Below are positions 30,634 to 42,517 of a stretch of 64,000 bases of DNA, one piece after another. Source of the DNA: Variovorax sp. SG517. GTDB taxonomy: Bacteria; Pseudomonadota; Gammaproteobacteria; Burkholderiales; Burkholderiaceae_C. Below the pieces are notes generated by a model that saw only the letters and a program-made list of their open reading frames with translations, was not told the origin of the DNA and did not search any database. Within the stretch, counting starts at the first letter, position 1, and the number at the start of each line of letters is the position of its first letter. A program made the position numbers and the translations under genes. Location of the stretch: positions 620,001 to 684,000 of the forward strand of contig NZ_JABMJG010000001.1 of assembly GCF_013376045.1 (NCBI RefSeq), in the 5' to 3' direction.

Positions 30634-31389
30634 GTGATCCTCTACGAGTACCCCTTCAACGAGCGCATCCGCACGTACCTGCGGCTCGAGCACCTGTTTC
30701 GCCGCCTCGGCGAGCTGGTGCCGGCCGAGTCCCCGCTGTCCCACCACTACGCCCTGGTCACGATCTTCGAGATCATGGACGTCGCCGCCCGCGCCGACCT
30801 CAAGGCCGACGTGCTGCGCGACCTGGACAAGCACAAGAACGTCTTCAACAGCTACCGCGGCAATCCGGCCATCGCCGAAGCCGTGCTCGACCAGGTCGTC
30901 GGCCAGCTCGAAGGCAACTTCGCCACCCTCAACAGCGTGTCCGGCAAGGCGGGCCAGGCGCTGACCGAGAACGAGTGGCTCATGAGCATCCGCAGCCGCG
31001 CCGGCATTCCGGGCGGCACCTGCGAGTTCGACCTGCCCGCCTACTACGCGTGGCAGCACCGCCCCGCCGCCAGCCGCCGCGCCGACCTCGAGCGCTGGTC
31101 GAACACGCTCTCGCCCCTGGCCTCGTCGATCTACCTGCTGCTCAAGCTGCTGCGCGACGCCGACGTGCCCTACAAGGTGATCGCCGTCAACGGCCAGTTC
31201 CAGCAGAACCTGCCCCAGGGCCGCAGCTTCCAGCTGCTGCGCCTGCGCATCGACCCCAAGCTGGGGCTCATTCCTGAAATCAGCGGCAACCGCCTCATGG
31301 TCTCGGTGCGCCTGATGCGCCACGACAAGGACGACCGCCTGCACCAGAGCTCGGAAGACGCGCCCTTCGAGCTGACCCTTTGCGCATGA
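30634..31389 (+). CDS. zapD: Cell division protein ZapD
   Basis: Cytoplasmic protein that bundles FtsZ filaments at the division site. The 251 residues start at a GTG (30634) and match the family from the first residues ([21 protein letters not shown]) through [19 protein letters not shown] to the C-terminus. The stop overlaps the yacG ATG by four bases. In many betaproteobacteria it follows coaE directly. Confidence 0.94.
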   Translation: MILYEYPFNERIRTYLRLEHLFRRLGELVPAESPLSHHYALVTIFEIMDVAARADLKADVLRDLDKHKNVFNSYRGNPAIAEAVLDQVVGQLEGNFATLNSVSGKAGQALTENEWLMSIRSRAGIPGGTCEFDLPAYYAWQHRPAASRRADLERWSNTLSPLASSIYLLLKLLRDADVPYKVIAVNGQFQQNLPQGRSFQLLRLRIDPKLGLIPEISGNRLMVSVRLMRHDKDDRLHQSSEDAPFELTLCA

Positions 31390-31598
31390 CGACGCCGGTG
31401 AACAGCAAGGGCGAGCGCATCGTCCGCTGCCCCACCTGTGGGGGCGACAGTGTCTACGCACCGAGCAACGCCTACCGGCCGTTCTGCAGCGCCCGCTGCA
31501 AGGGCATCGACCTGGGCGCCTGGGCCAGTGAGGAATTCCGCATGCCCGCCGAGGCGCCGCCGGACGACGAACCCTTCGGCGATCCCAAGATCCAGTAG
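31386..31598 (+). CDS. yacG: DNA gyrase inhibitor YacG
   Basis: Small zinc protein (70 residues) that binds GyrB and blocks DNA binding by gyrase. The zinc site is CPTC followed by CSARC, and the family tail [16 protein letters not shown] is present. It overlaps the zapD stop by four bases and converges with the acyltransferase gene three bases on. Confidence 0.92.
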   Translation: MTTPVNSKGERIVRCPTCGGDSVYAPSNAYRPFCSARCKGIDLGAWASEEFRMPAEAPPDDEPFGDPKIQ

Positions 31599-31601
31599 CG
31601 G

Positions 31602-33572
31602 CTACTTTCCGCCCGGGCTGGCGTCGAGCAGCGCCGGGTCGATGTACGTCGCGAAGCTGCGCGCATAACGGGGCCGGAGATGGCCGATATCCTTGTACGC
31701 CGGCGAACCGTCGTCGGGCATGCTGCGAAGGCAGCGGCCGTCGGAGCACAGGCTGGCGAAGGGCTCGATGACCCGCGCGCCATTGGCCAGCGCCACCTGC
31801 TTCAACCGCTCGTTGAACCGCGCCTGGTCTTCCGGCATCGGCGCCCCGGCCTGCCCGGAGGCGGCCGTCATCCTGCCCAGCCGGCTGCCCTGGATCTGCC
31901 CGAGCGGGTCGAAATCCATGCCCACCGGGTTGCCGAGCACCAGGTAGACCGTCTTCTTCGCCGAGAGGCGCTTGAGCACCTCGCCGAGCGACCTGAGCGA
32001 CTGGTCGATGCCGTCCCCGCCGATGAACGGGTGCACGGCTTTTCGGTCGTCGACGAAGAAGTTCACCGTCGGCCCTGCGCCGGTGAAGTAGCAGCTCCAG
32101 CAGGCGCCCAGCACCACGGAATCGATTTCCGGCTTCAGCGCCAGTTCGAGCACCGCCTTGCGCCGCTCGTCGCAGCCGGTGTCCAGGCTGCTGAACAGGC
32201 CGGGCACGGGCGGGCACGAGCCCTTGGTCGCGAAGTACACGGTGCGTGCCTTGTCGGGTTGCGTGCGCACGAGTTCGAGCGCGCGCGGCGCGTACTGCTC
32301 GACGTGGCTGTCACCGATCAGCAGCACGTTGTGCTTGCCGCTGCCGGCACGGTAGACGAACTGGTTGCCCAGCGCGGACTCCTCGAAGCCGTCGTAGTAG
32401 TTGTCTTCGCGGGTGGCGTCGGCCACCGCCTGCAGCGCCGGGCTGTCGTGGCGCGGCGATGGCGTGCCCAGGAAGACCAGCACCCCGGCCAGTGCCAGCG
32501 CCGCGCCCGCGCCAGCCAGCCCGCGCAGGATCGCCTGCGAGAGGTGCAGCTTCACGAAGCGCTCCAGGAAGCGATACGTGGCCCAGGCCAGCACCACCGA
32601 CGCCGCCACCAGCGCGATGCGCAATTGCAGCGGCGGCTCGCCACCGGCCACGATGCGCGCGTAGGACAGCAGCGGCCAGTGCCAGAGGTACAGCGGGTAG
32701 CTGATGAGCCCGATCCACACCATCACCCGGTTCGACAGCAGGTACTTGTTGAGCACCCCGTTCGGCCCCGCGGCGATGCAGCTCACCGCGCCCAGCACCG
32801 GCAACAGCGCCCACCAGCCCGGAAACGCCTTCGTGCTGCGCGTCATGACCAGGCCGAGCACCAGCAGGGCCATGCCGGCGATCGACTGCAGGTGCTTCGT
32901 CCACGGACGCGAACCGGCCGCGCCCGAAGCGGCGGCCTGCAGCCGCATCGCCGCCAGCAGCCCGCCCGCCATCAGCTCCCAGGCACGCGACAGCGGCGAG
33001 TAGAACGCCGCCGCGCGGTGCGCCTGCACCGTCAGCACGTTGACGAGGAACGAGATCACGGCCACCGCCAGCACCACGCGCAGCATCGGCCAGCGCCTGC
33101 GCCAGGCCAGCCCCAGCATCAGCGGCCAGAAGATGTAGAACTGCTCCTCGATGCCCAGCGACCATAGGTGCAGCAGCGGCTTGGTCTCGGCCGTGGCGTC
33201 GAAGTAGCCGGCCTCGCCCAGGAAGACGAGGTTGGCGAAGAAGGCCGCGCCGCCCGTGGTCTGCTTGCCCAGCTGCGAGAACTCGCCCGGCAGCAGCACG
33301 TACCAGCCGAAGGCCAGCGTCGCCAGCAGCACCAGCACCAGCGCCGGGAAGATCCGCCGGATGCGCCGCGCGTAGAAATCGCGATAGCTGAAGTCGCCCG
33401 CCGCCAGGCTCTGCAAAAGGATGGTCGTGATCAGGAAGCCCGAGATCACGAAGAAGATGTCGACGCCGATGAAGCCGCCCGGCAGCAGGCTCGGAAAGGC
33501 GTGGTACGCCAGCACCGAGCCGACCGCGATGGCTCGCAGGCCGTCGATGTCCGGGCGGTACTTGGGATGCAT
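31602..33572 (-). CDS. OafA/YrhL-type acyltransferase with C-terminal SGNH domain (copy 1)
   Basis: Inner-membrane O-acetyltransferase for a surface glycan. The 656 residues have an acyltransferase-3 domain with about ten helices (1-370; RPDIDGLRAIAVGSVLAYHAF and RRIRRIFPAL) and a periplasmic SGNH domain (nucleophile GDSHVEQYAPR at about 417, DIGHLRPRY at about 627). The N-terminal half is nearly the same as in the next gene upstream (33624-35591), while the C-terminal half differs much more, which suggests duplication with new substrate range. LPS O-antigen acetylases are the closest known type. Confidence 0.87.
   Translation of the reverse strand: MHPKYRPDIDGLRAIAVGSVLAYHAFPSLLPGGFIGVDIFFVISGFLITTILLQSLAAGDFSYRDFYARRIRRIFPALVLVLLATLAFGWYVLLPGEFSQLGKQTTGGAAFFANLVFLGEAGYFDATAETKPLLHLWSLGIEEQFYIFWPLMLGLAWRRRWPMLRVVLAVAVISFLVNVLTVQAHRAAAFYSPLSRAWELMAGGLLAAMRLQAAASGAAGSRPWTKHLQSIAGMALLVLGLVMTRSTKAFPGWWALLPVLGAVSCIAAGPNGVLNKYLLSNRVMVWIGLISYPLYLWHWPLLSYARIVAGGEPPLQLRIALVAASVVLAWATYRFLERFVKLHLSQAILRGLAGAGAALALAGVLVFLGTPSPRHDSPALQAVADATREDNYYDGFEESALGNQFVYRAGSGKHNVLLIGDSHVEQYAPRALELVRTQPDKARTVYFATKGSCPPVPGLFSSLDTGCDERRKAVLELALKPEIDSVVLGACWSCYFTGAGPTVNFFVDDRKAVHPFIGGDGIDQSLRSLGEVLKRLSAKKTVYLVLGNPVGMDFDPLGQIQGSRLGRMTAASGQAGAPMPEDQARFNERLKQVALANGARVIEPFASLCSDGRCLRSMPDDGSPAYKDIGHLRPRYARSFATYIDPALLDASPGGK
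32701..33572 (-). repeat. Duplicated acyltransferase-3 coding segment, copy 1
   Basis: This part of the first OafA-type gene is very similar in DNA to 34735-35591, for example around 32701-32790 and 33330-33480. The copies are in direct orientation about 2.0 kb apart and could recombine. Confidence 0.7.
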
Positions 33573-33623
33573 GGTCGCTGCGTCTTCTTCGATCGATCGG
33601 TCGGTCGGCTGGCGAACGGCCGC

Positions 33624-35591
33624 TCAGCGCGACGGCTGCTGCGCCGGCGCGCTGCGCACGGTGCGGTCGAAGTAGCTCGCCTCTTCGCGCGTGTAGCGCG
33701 GGCGCAGGTGGTCGGCGTCCTTGTATGCGGGAGCGCCGTCGGGCAGCGTGACCAGGCAATGGGCACCGTCCCTGCACAGCACCGCCATCGCGTCGATCGG
33801 CTCCGCCCCGCTCGCCTCGGCGATGGCGCGCAGCCGGTCGTTGAGCTGCTTCTGGTCCGCCGGCAGCGGAACCGTCGGCGAGGAGGTCATCGCCTCCATG
33901 TGCGTGAGGCGGCTGCCTTCGATCAGGCGCTTGGGCGTGAATTCGGGACCGCCGGGGTTGTCGAGCAGCAGGAACACCTTCTTGTGCCGCGCCAGCTCGC
34001 GCAGCGTGGCTTCCAGCGAGGCCAGCGAACGCTCGATGCCGTCGCCGCCCTGGAACGGATGGACATTGTTGTCGGCGCCGCGGAAGTAGTACTCCAGCGC
34101 GCCGTGGCCGACGAAGTAGCAGTTCCAGCAGCCACCGACGACGACCGAGTCGACCTCCGGGCCCATCGCATAGGCCAGCATCGCGTCGCGGCGTTCGGCG
34201 CAGCCGATGTTCTTGTCGACCTGCACGCCCGGCACCGCCGGGCAGGCGCCCTGGGTCACGAACCAGGCCGACTTGTCGGGCATCGACAGCGTGCGGGACA
34301 GCTCCATGATGCGCGGCGCGTACTGCTGCACGTGGCTGTCGCCCACGAACAGCACGCGCTTCGGGCCGCTGCCGGTCTTGTAGACCAGCTGCTCGCCGAT
34401 CTGGTCGAGCTTGAAGCCGGCGTAGTAGTCGGCGTCCAGCGTGGCGTTGGCGACGACCTGCAGCCGGTCGCTGTTGTTCCGTGGGCCGGGCACGCCGAAG
34501 AAGATCGCGGTGCCCAGCGCGGCGACCACCACCATGCCCGCGCCCAGCGTCTTGAGGACGCCCGTGCCGGGTCGGCTCCTGGTGTGGCGCTCCACGAACC
34601 GGTACGTGCCCCATGCCAGCAGCACGGCGGCCACCATCGCGCCCGCGCGGTAGACCGGCGACGGATGCAGCGGGTCGGCCTCCACGATGCGCACGAAGGC
34701 CAGCAGCGGCCAATGCCACAGGTACAGCGGATAGCTGATGAGCCCGATCCACACTATCACCCGGTTCGACAGCAGGTACTTGTTGAGCACGCCGTTCGGC
34801 CCCGCGGCGATGCAGCTGACGGCGCCCAGCGTGGGCAGCAGCGCCCACCAGCCCGGGAAGGCCTTGTTGCTGCGGATCATCACCAGCCCGAGCACGATCA
34901 GCCCCACGCCCACCACCGACTGCAAATGGCTGCGCCAGACGCTCGGCGCCGGCGGCTTCAGCCGCATGCAGGCCAGGATGCCGCCCACCATCAGCTCCCA
35001 GAAACGGGAAGCCGGCGAGTAGAACGACGCGGCCGGCAGCGGATGCACCGTGGTCACGTTCACGACGAACGAGACCGCCGCCACCGCCAGCACCACGCGC
35101 ACGATCGGCCAGCCCTTGCGCCAGGCGAGGCCCAGCAGCAGCGGCCAGAAGATGTAGAACTGCTCCTCGATGCCCAGCGACCACAGGTGCAGCAGCGGCT
35201 TGGTCTCGGCGGCCGTGTCGAAGTAGCCCGACTCGCCCCAGAACACGAAGTTGGCGACGAAGGCCGCGCCGCCCACGGTCTGCTTGCCGAGCTCGGCGAA
35301 CTCGTCGGACAGCAGCAGGTACCAGCCCGCGCAGAGCGTGGCGAACAGCACCACGATCAGCGCCGGGAAGATCCGCCGGATGCGCCGCGCGTAGAAGTCG
35401 CGGTAGCTGAAGTCGCCCGCCGCGAGGCTCTGGAGAATGATGGTCGTGATCAGGAAGCCCGAGATCACGAAGAAGATGTCGACGCCGACGAAGCCGCCCA
35501 TCAGCGCCGTCGGGAACGCGTGATAGACCAGTACCGAGCCCACGGCGATTGCACGCAGGCCGTCGATGTCCGGACGGTACTTGGGATGCAT
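33624..35591 (-). CDS. OafA/YrhL-type acyltransferase with C-terminal SGNH domain (copy 2)
   Basis: Tandem paralog of the gene at 31602, 655 residues from the ATG at 35591 (the preceding TTG adds one residue). The acyltransferase-3 domain starts with the same MHPKYRPDIDGLRAIAVGSVL block. The SGNH half keeps its catalytic groups (GDSHVQQYAPR at about 415, DADHLRPRYT at about 626) but the rest has drifted. It probably acetylates a different position or sugar from copy 1. Only 51 bases separate the copies. The start lies seven bases beyond the end of the Nudix gene. Confidence 0.87.
   Translation of the reverse strand: MHPKYRPDIDGLRAIAVGSVLVYHAFPTALMGGFVGVDIFFVISGFLITTIILQSLAAGDFSYRDFYARRIRRIFPALIVVLFATLCAGWYLLLSDEFAELGKQTVGGAAFVANFVFWGESGYFDTAAETKPLLHLWSLGIEEQFYIFWPLLLGLAWRKGWPIVRVVLAVAAVSFVVNVTTVHPLPAASFYSPASRFWELMVGGILACMRLKPPAPSVWRSHLQSVVGVGLIVLGLVMIRSNKAFPGWWALLPTLGAVSCIAAGPNGVLNKYLLSNRVIVWIGLISYPLYLWHWPLLAFVRIVEADPLHPSPVYRAGAMVAAVLLAWGTYRFVERHTRSRPGTGVLKTLGAGMVVVAALGTAIFFGVPGPRNNSDRLQVVANATLDADYYAGFKLDQIGEQLVYKTGSGPKRVLFVGDSHVQQYAPRIMELSRTLSMPDKSAWFVTQGACPAVPGVQVDKNIGCAERRDAMLAYAMGPEVDSVVVGGCWNCYFVGHGALEYYFRGADNNVHPFQGGDGIERSLASLEATLRELARHKKVFLLLDNPGGPEFTPKRLIEGSRLTHMEAMTSSPTVPLPADQKQLNDRLRAIAEASGAEPIDAMAVLCRDGAHCLVTLPDGAPAYKDADHLRPRYTREEASYFDRTVRSAPAQQPSR
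34735..35591 (-). repeat. Duplicated acyltransferase-3 coding segment, copy 2
   Basis: Second member of the direct repeat pair described for 32701-33572; long runs match with scattered differences. Confidence 0.7.
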
Positions 35592-35598
35592 CAAGCGA

Positions 35599-36060
35599 TC
35601 AGCCGGCCGGCGCGTCGGCAGGCGCGACCACCGGCGGCGCCACGAATGGCAGGCCGCGCTCTTCCGACAGCCACTGCAGCACCGGGAACGCGCCCGGCAG
35701 CACCGGCGTCACCTCCAGCGGCAGCTGCTGCCAGGCCATGCGCTGGCCTTCGCGCATCTCGAATTCGCCGCTCCAGGCCGTGACCTTGCACCAGTGCAGG
35801 CGCACCAGCGCGTGCGGGTAGTCGTGCTCGGTCACCTTCCAGACCTCGGCGCCGTCGATGGTGATGCCGAGCTCTTCCTGAAGCTCGCGCCGCAGCGCTT
35901 CTTCGACCGTCTCGCCCGCCTCGATCTTGCCGCCGGGAAACTCCCAGAAGCCCGCGTAGGCCTTGCCTTCGGGCCGCGTGGAAAGCAGCAGGGCATCGTC
36001 GGACAGGCGGATCAGCACGCCGACCGCGACCTCCGTGTGCTTGCGCGTTTGCTCGCTCAC
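35599..36060 (-). CDS. Nudix hydrolase, MutT-like
   Basis: Predicted 8-oxo-dGTP-type pyrophosphatase. From the GTG at 36060 (overlapping the stop of the ATPase gene) the protein is 153 residues with the Nudix box at 43-65 (GGKIEAGETVEEALRRELQE), preceded by PEGKAYAGFWEFP, a MutT pattern. The C-terminus is Pro/Ala-rich. A longer in-frame reading to 36201 has no family support. It lies at the end of the argJ-ATPase-Nudix series. Confidence 0.88.
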   Translation of the reverse strand: MSEQTRKHTEVAVGVLIRLSDDALLLSTRPEGKAYAGFWEFPGGKIEAGETVEEALRRELQEELGITIDGAEVWKVTEHDYPHALVRLHWCKVTAWSGEFEMREGQRMAWQQLPLEVTPVLPGAFPVLQWLSEERGLPFVAPPVVAPADAPAG

Positions 36061-36932
36061 GCCTTGCTCCGCCCCGCGTAGTCGCGCGCGAACTGGTAGG
36101 CCACGCGGCCGCTGCGCGAGCCGCGTTCCAGCGCCCACACGAGCGCCTCGGGCCGCGCCGCCGCGATGGCCGCATCGTCCACGCCGAACGACGAGAGCCA
36201 CTGGCCCACGATCGTCAGGTACTCGTTCTGGCTGAAGGGATAGAAGCTCACCCAGAGGCCGAAGCGCTCCGACAGCGAGATCTTTTCCTCGATCACCTCG
36301 CCGGGGTGGACTTCGCCGTCCTCGGTGTGGGTGTACGAGAGATTGTCCTTCATGTACTCGGGCAGCAGGTGGCGCCGGTTGCTGGTCGCGTAGATCAGCA
36401 CGTTGGGCGTCGAGGCGGCGATGGAGCCGTCGAGGATCGACTTCAGCGCCTTGTAGCCCGGCTCGCCCTCGTCGAAGCTCAGGTCGTCGCTGAACACGAT
36501 GAATTTCTCGGGCCGCTGCGACACCACCTCGACGATGTCGGGCAGGTCGGTGAGCTCGGCCTTGTCTACCTCGATCAGGCGCAGCCCCTGCGGCGCATAG
36601 GCCTGCAGGCAGGCGCGGATCAGCGAGGACTTGCCCGTGCCGCGCGCACCCGTCAGCAGCACGTTGTTGGCAGGCTTGCCTTCGACGAACTGCTGCGTGT
36701 TGCGCGCGATCTTTTCCTTCTGGACGTCGATTTCCTTCAGCGAATCGAGCGACATCGCCGCCACGTGCTTCACCGGCTCGAGCACGCCGTGGCCCGAACT
36801 GCGGCGGCGGTAGCGCCAGGCGATGGACGCGTTCCAGTCGGCGGGCTCCGCCAGCGGTTGCGGAAGGATCGATTCGATGCGCCCGATGAGCTGCTCGGCC
36901 CGCTCGATCAGCCTCTGGAACTGCTCATTCAT
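36057..36932 (-). CDS. DUF815-type AAA ATPase
   Basis: Cytoplasmic ATPase of 291 residues, family DUF815, function not established. Walker A is GARGTGKS (95-102) and the Walker B region [15 protein letters not shown] follows near 141; a sensor-like [14 protein letters not shown] block is also present. The ATG overlaps the argJ stop by four bases and the stop overlaps the Nudix start by four, so all three are coupled. Confidence 0.87.
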   Translation of the reverse strand: MNEQFQRLIERAEQLIGRIESILPQPLAEPADWNASIAWRYRRRSSGHGVLEPVKHVAAMSLDSLKEIDVQKEKIARNTQQFVEGKPANNVLLTGARGTGKSSLIRACLQAYAPQGLRLIEVDKAELTDLPDIVEVVSQRPEKFIVFSDDLSFDEGEPGYKALKSILDGSIAASTPNVLIYATSNRRHLLPEYMKDNLSYTHTEDGEVHPGEVIEEKISLSERFGLWVSFYPFSQNEYLTIVGQWLSSFGVDDAAIAAARPEALVWALERGSRSGRVAYQFARDYAGRSKA

Positions 36933-38158
36933 GACCGGTAGTCGGCATTGATGGTCACGTACTCGTGGCTGAAGTCGCAGGTCCAAACGGTTTCGCTGGC
37001 ATTGCCGCGGCCCAGGCCGATGCGCACGGTGATCTCGCTCTGCTTCATCACGCGCTGGCCGTCTTCCTCGCGGTACGACGGGTTGCGCCCGCCCTTGACC
37101 GCCACGTGCACGTCGTCGAGGAACAGGTCGATGCCGGTCTGGTCGAGGTCGGCGATGCCCGCGTAGCCCACGGCCGCCAGGATGCGGCCCAGGTTCGGGT
37201 CGCTGGCGTAGAAGGCCGTCTTGACCAGCGGCGAATGCGCCACGGCGTAGGCCACCTGCCTGCACTCCGCGGCGTCCTTGCCGCCTTCGACCTGCACGGT
37301 GATGAACTTGGTCGCGCCCTCGCCGTCGCGCACGATGGCCTGCGCCAGCTTGCGCGCCACTTCCTGCATGGCGGTCACGAGCGCCTTGCCCTCGGCCGAG
37401 TCGAGCGAGGTGATGGTCGCGTGCGCGGCCTTCTGCGTCGCGATGACCACGAACGAATCGTTGGTCGAGGTGTCGCCGTCGATGGTCACCCGGTTGAACG
37501 AGGCGTCGGCCAACTGCCTGGCCAGCGGCTGGATCAGCGAGGGATCGATCTTCGCGTCGGTCGCCAGGAAGCCCAGCATGGTCGCCATGTTCGGGCGGAT
37601 CATGCCGGCGCCCTTGCTGATGCCGGTGATGGTGACGGTGGCGCCGCCGACCTGCACCCGCTGGCTGAACGCCTTGGGGATGGTGTCGGTGGTCATGATG
37701 CCTTCGGCCGCGCGCGCCCAGTTGTCTTCCTTGGCGTCGGCCAGGGCTGCGGGAAGGCCGGCCTCGATGCGGTCGACGGGCAGCGGCTCCATGATCACGC
37801 CGGTGGAGAACGGCAGGATCTGCTCGGGCGAGATCTCCAGCTTGCGCGCCAGCGCGATGCAGGTGGAGCGGGTGCGCATCAGCCCGTCTTCACCGGTGCC
37901 TGCATTGGCGTTGCCGGTGTTGATGACCATCGCGCGGATGCCGTGGTTCGCGGCCAGGTGGTCGCGGCAGACCTGCACCGGCGCTGCACAGAAGCGGTTC
38001 TGCGTGAAAACGCCGCCGACGGCCGAACCCTCGTCGATCAGCACGACCGTCAGGTCCTTGCGATTGGCCTTGCGCACGCCCGCTTCGGCCACGCCGATGC
38101 GGACGCCGGGCACCGCGAACAGGGCGGCAGGATCGGGGGCTGACAGGTTCACGGGCAT
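36929..38158 (-). CDS. argJ: Glutamate N-acetyltransferase / amino-acid acetyltransferase ArgJ
   Basis: Bifunctional enzyme of the cyclic arginine pathway: moves acetyl from N-acetylornithine to glutamate and can make acetylglutamate from acetyl-CoA. The 409-residue precursor cleaves itself before Thr193 in the motif [17 protein letters not shown] (81-89) is the other family mark. It lies 40 bases downstream of secA. Confidence 0.95.
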   Translation of the reverse strand: MPVNLSAPDPAALFAVPGVRIGVAEAGVRKANRKDLTVVLIDEGSAVGGVFTQNRFCAAPVQVCRDHLAANHGIRAMVINTGNANAGTGEDGLMRTRSTCIALARKLEISPEQILPFSTGVIMEPLPVDRIEAGLPAALADAKEDNWARAAEGIMTTDTIPKAFSQRVQVGGATVTITGISKGAGMIRPNMATMLGFLATDAKIDPSLIQPLARQLADASFNRVTIDGDTSTNDSFVVIATQKAAHATITSLDSAEGKALVTAMQEVARKLAQAIVRDGEGATKFITVQVEGGKDAAECRQVAYAVAHSPLVKTAFYASDPNLGRILAAVGYAGIADLDQTGIDLFLDDVHVAVKGGRNPSYREEDGQRVMKQSEITVRIGLGRGNASETVWTCDFSHEYVTINADYRS

Positions 38159-38198
38159 GGAGTTCTCTCTCTGGATGAGGTTGTGGCGGACGACGGCT

Positions 38199-40985
<2,787 letters not shown>

Positions 40986-41158
40986 GGGTGGAGATGGGCG
41001 GGCGCCTGGTGAGATACGGCAGGCACTTCGACCGGATTCCCTAAGATATGGTGAAAGCAGTTGGGCGCGCTTTCAACGAAAGCAAGCGGCCTTTTTCCGG
41101 CGCGAGCGCCGGCAAACCGGGCATTTTAGCTGTCTTGTTTCTGACCCCTGTATTACCC

Positions 41159-41467
41159 ATGTATCGCCGACTCCCCCCCGCCATTTCGCTGCAGGAAGCC
41201 GCTGAAGGCGCCCCCACGCTCGGCAGCCTGATGGCGCGCGCGCGCGACACCACCGAGCGCCTGAAGGCCGTCGAAGGGCTGATCCCGCCGGCCATGCGCG
41301 CGGCCGTGCAGGCCGGGCCGGCCGAGGGCGACGTCTGGTGCCTGCTGGTCAAGGGCAGCGCGGCGGCGGCCAAGCTGCGCCAGCTGGCGCCCATGCTCGT
41401 CACCCGGCTCAGGAACCGGGGCTGGGACGTGGCGACGATACGTATCAAGGTGCACACGGGCCGCTGA
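41159..41467 (+). CDS. DciA-like (DUF721) protein, probable replicative helicase loader
   Basis: A 102-residue protein from ATG 41159. It resembles the short DUF721/DciA domain (PTLGSLMARARDTTERL... then VWCLLVKGSAAAAKLRQLAPMLVTRLRNRG), whose members help load DnaB in bacteria that lack DnaC. Its place opposite secA supports this, since dciA is often next to secA. The similarity is moderate, so I leave the symbol blank. Confidence 0.7.
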   Translation: MYRRLPPAISLQEAAEGAPTLGSLMARARDTTERLKAVEGLIPPAMRAAVQAGPAEGDVWCLLVKGSAAAAKLRQLAPMLVTRLRNRGWDVATIRIKVHTGR

Positions 41468-41503
41468 GGGCAGCAGCCCGCGGGGTCAGATTTTGATTTT
41501 TTG

Positions 41504-41528
41504 TCTGGAGATAGATAATATTTCCAGA
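41504..41528. promoter_or_regulatory. 25-base inverted repeat at the start of the OCD-family gene
   Basis: TCTGGAGATA and TATTTCCAGA pair with one mismatch around GATAA, and the right arm ends on the first base of the ATG. A -10-like GATAAT is inside it (41514-41519), with TTGATT 15 bases upstream. A protein bound here would block transcription start. Confidence 0.6.
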
Positions 41529-42514
41529 TGACATCCTCCACCGCGCCCGCCGACGCCCGGCTCCTGCTGCTCGACAAGACCCAGGTCGACGCCCTCCTCT
41601 CACCCGACGAAGTGCTCCGCGCCGTGCGCGAGGCCTTCGTGCTGCACAGCGAGCGCGAGGGCCGCGTGTTTCCCGTCGTGCGCGAGCCGCTCGCCACGGG
41701 GGGCGTGTTCGGCATCAAGTCCGGCGACGTGCAGGCCCAGGGCCTGCTCGGCTTCAAGGCCGCCGGCTTCTGGCCGGCCAACCGGCAGCGCGGCGGCGAG
41801 CCCCATCAGGCGACGATCATGCTGATCGACCCGGCCACCGGCCGGCCGCTGTGCCTCATCGACGGCAACACGGTGACGACCGTGCGCACCGGCGCGGCCG
41901 GGGGGCTGGGGCTGCAGCAGCTCGCGCGGGCCGACAGCACGCGGCTGTGCATCTTCGGCATCGGCGTGCAGGCCCGCATCCAGCTCGACTTCGCGCTGCG
42001 GCTGCTGCCCTCGCTGCGCGAGGTTCTATATATCAGTGCGAGCGGCGAGCCCAATGCCGCCTTCGAAGCCCATTTCGCAGAACGCTGCCGCATCGCGCCG
42101 GCCGGCGACCGCAACACGGCCGTGGCCCGCAGCGACATCGTGATCACCGCCACGCCCGGCGGCGGCGCGCTGTTCGACCTCGATGCCGTCCAGCCCGGCA
42201 CCCACCTGAACTGCGTCGGCGCCGACACCCGCGGCAAGCGCGAACTCCCCGAAGGCCTGCTGCAGCGGGCACGGCTCGTGGTCGACGACCGGACGCAGGC
42301 GCAGCAGATCGGCGAAACGCAGTGGGCGCCCGGCACCTCGTGCATCGAACTGGGCGACCTGCTCGGCGGCAAGGCGACTTTCGAGCGAGCCCCCGGCGAC
42401 ATCACGGTCTTCGACATGACAGGCCTCGCACTGCAGGACCTGACCGTCGCGCGCCTGCTCCACCTGCGCGCAAACGAAACGGGAACGGGCACACGCATTG
42501 CGTGGCCTTGGTAG
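41528..42514 (+). CDS. Ornithine cyclodeaminase / mu-crystallin family dehydrogenase
   Basis: NAD(P)-dependent enzyme of 328 residues in the OCD/mu-crystallin family, which includes ornithine cyclodeaminase, pyrroline-2-carboxylate reductase, arginine dehydrogenase DauB and SbnB. The substrate domain has GGVFGIKSGD and the Rossmann domain LCIFGIGVQARIQLDF (about 140). The set of neighbours, with a DauR-like regulator, makes an amino-acid or imino-acid substrate likely. It converges with a PLP enzyme gene three bases on. Which reaction it performs cannot be fixed from sequence. Confidence 0.83.
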   Translation: MTSSTAPADARLLLLDKTQVDALLSPDEVLRAVREAFVLHSEREGRVFPVVREPLATGGVFGIKSGDVQAQGLLGFKAAGFWPANRQRGGEPHQATIMLIDPATGRPLCLIDGNTVTTVRTGAAGGLGLQQLARADSTRLCIFGIGVQARIQLDFALRLLPSLREVLYISASGEPNAAFEAHFAERCRIAPAGDRNTAVARSDIVITATPGGGALFDLDAVQPGTHLNCVGADTRGKRELPEGLLQRARLVVDDRTQAQQIGETQWAPGTSCIELGDLLGGKATFERAPGDITVFDMTGLALQDLTVARLLHLRANETGTGTRIAWPW

Positions 42515-42517
42515 GGT

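Noticed and set aside
33168..35783. Plus-strand open frame of 871 codons across the acyltransferase genes
   Set aside because: Antisense shadow of the two OafA-type genes; low-complexity Arg/His/Gln composition and no motif.
41468..41506. Possible terminator after the DciA-like gene (GGGC-AGCA-GCCC)
   Set aside because: The stem is only four pairs and the T-rich run begins too far downstream; it overlaps the next promoter region.
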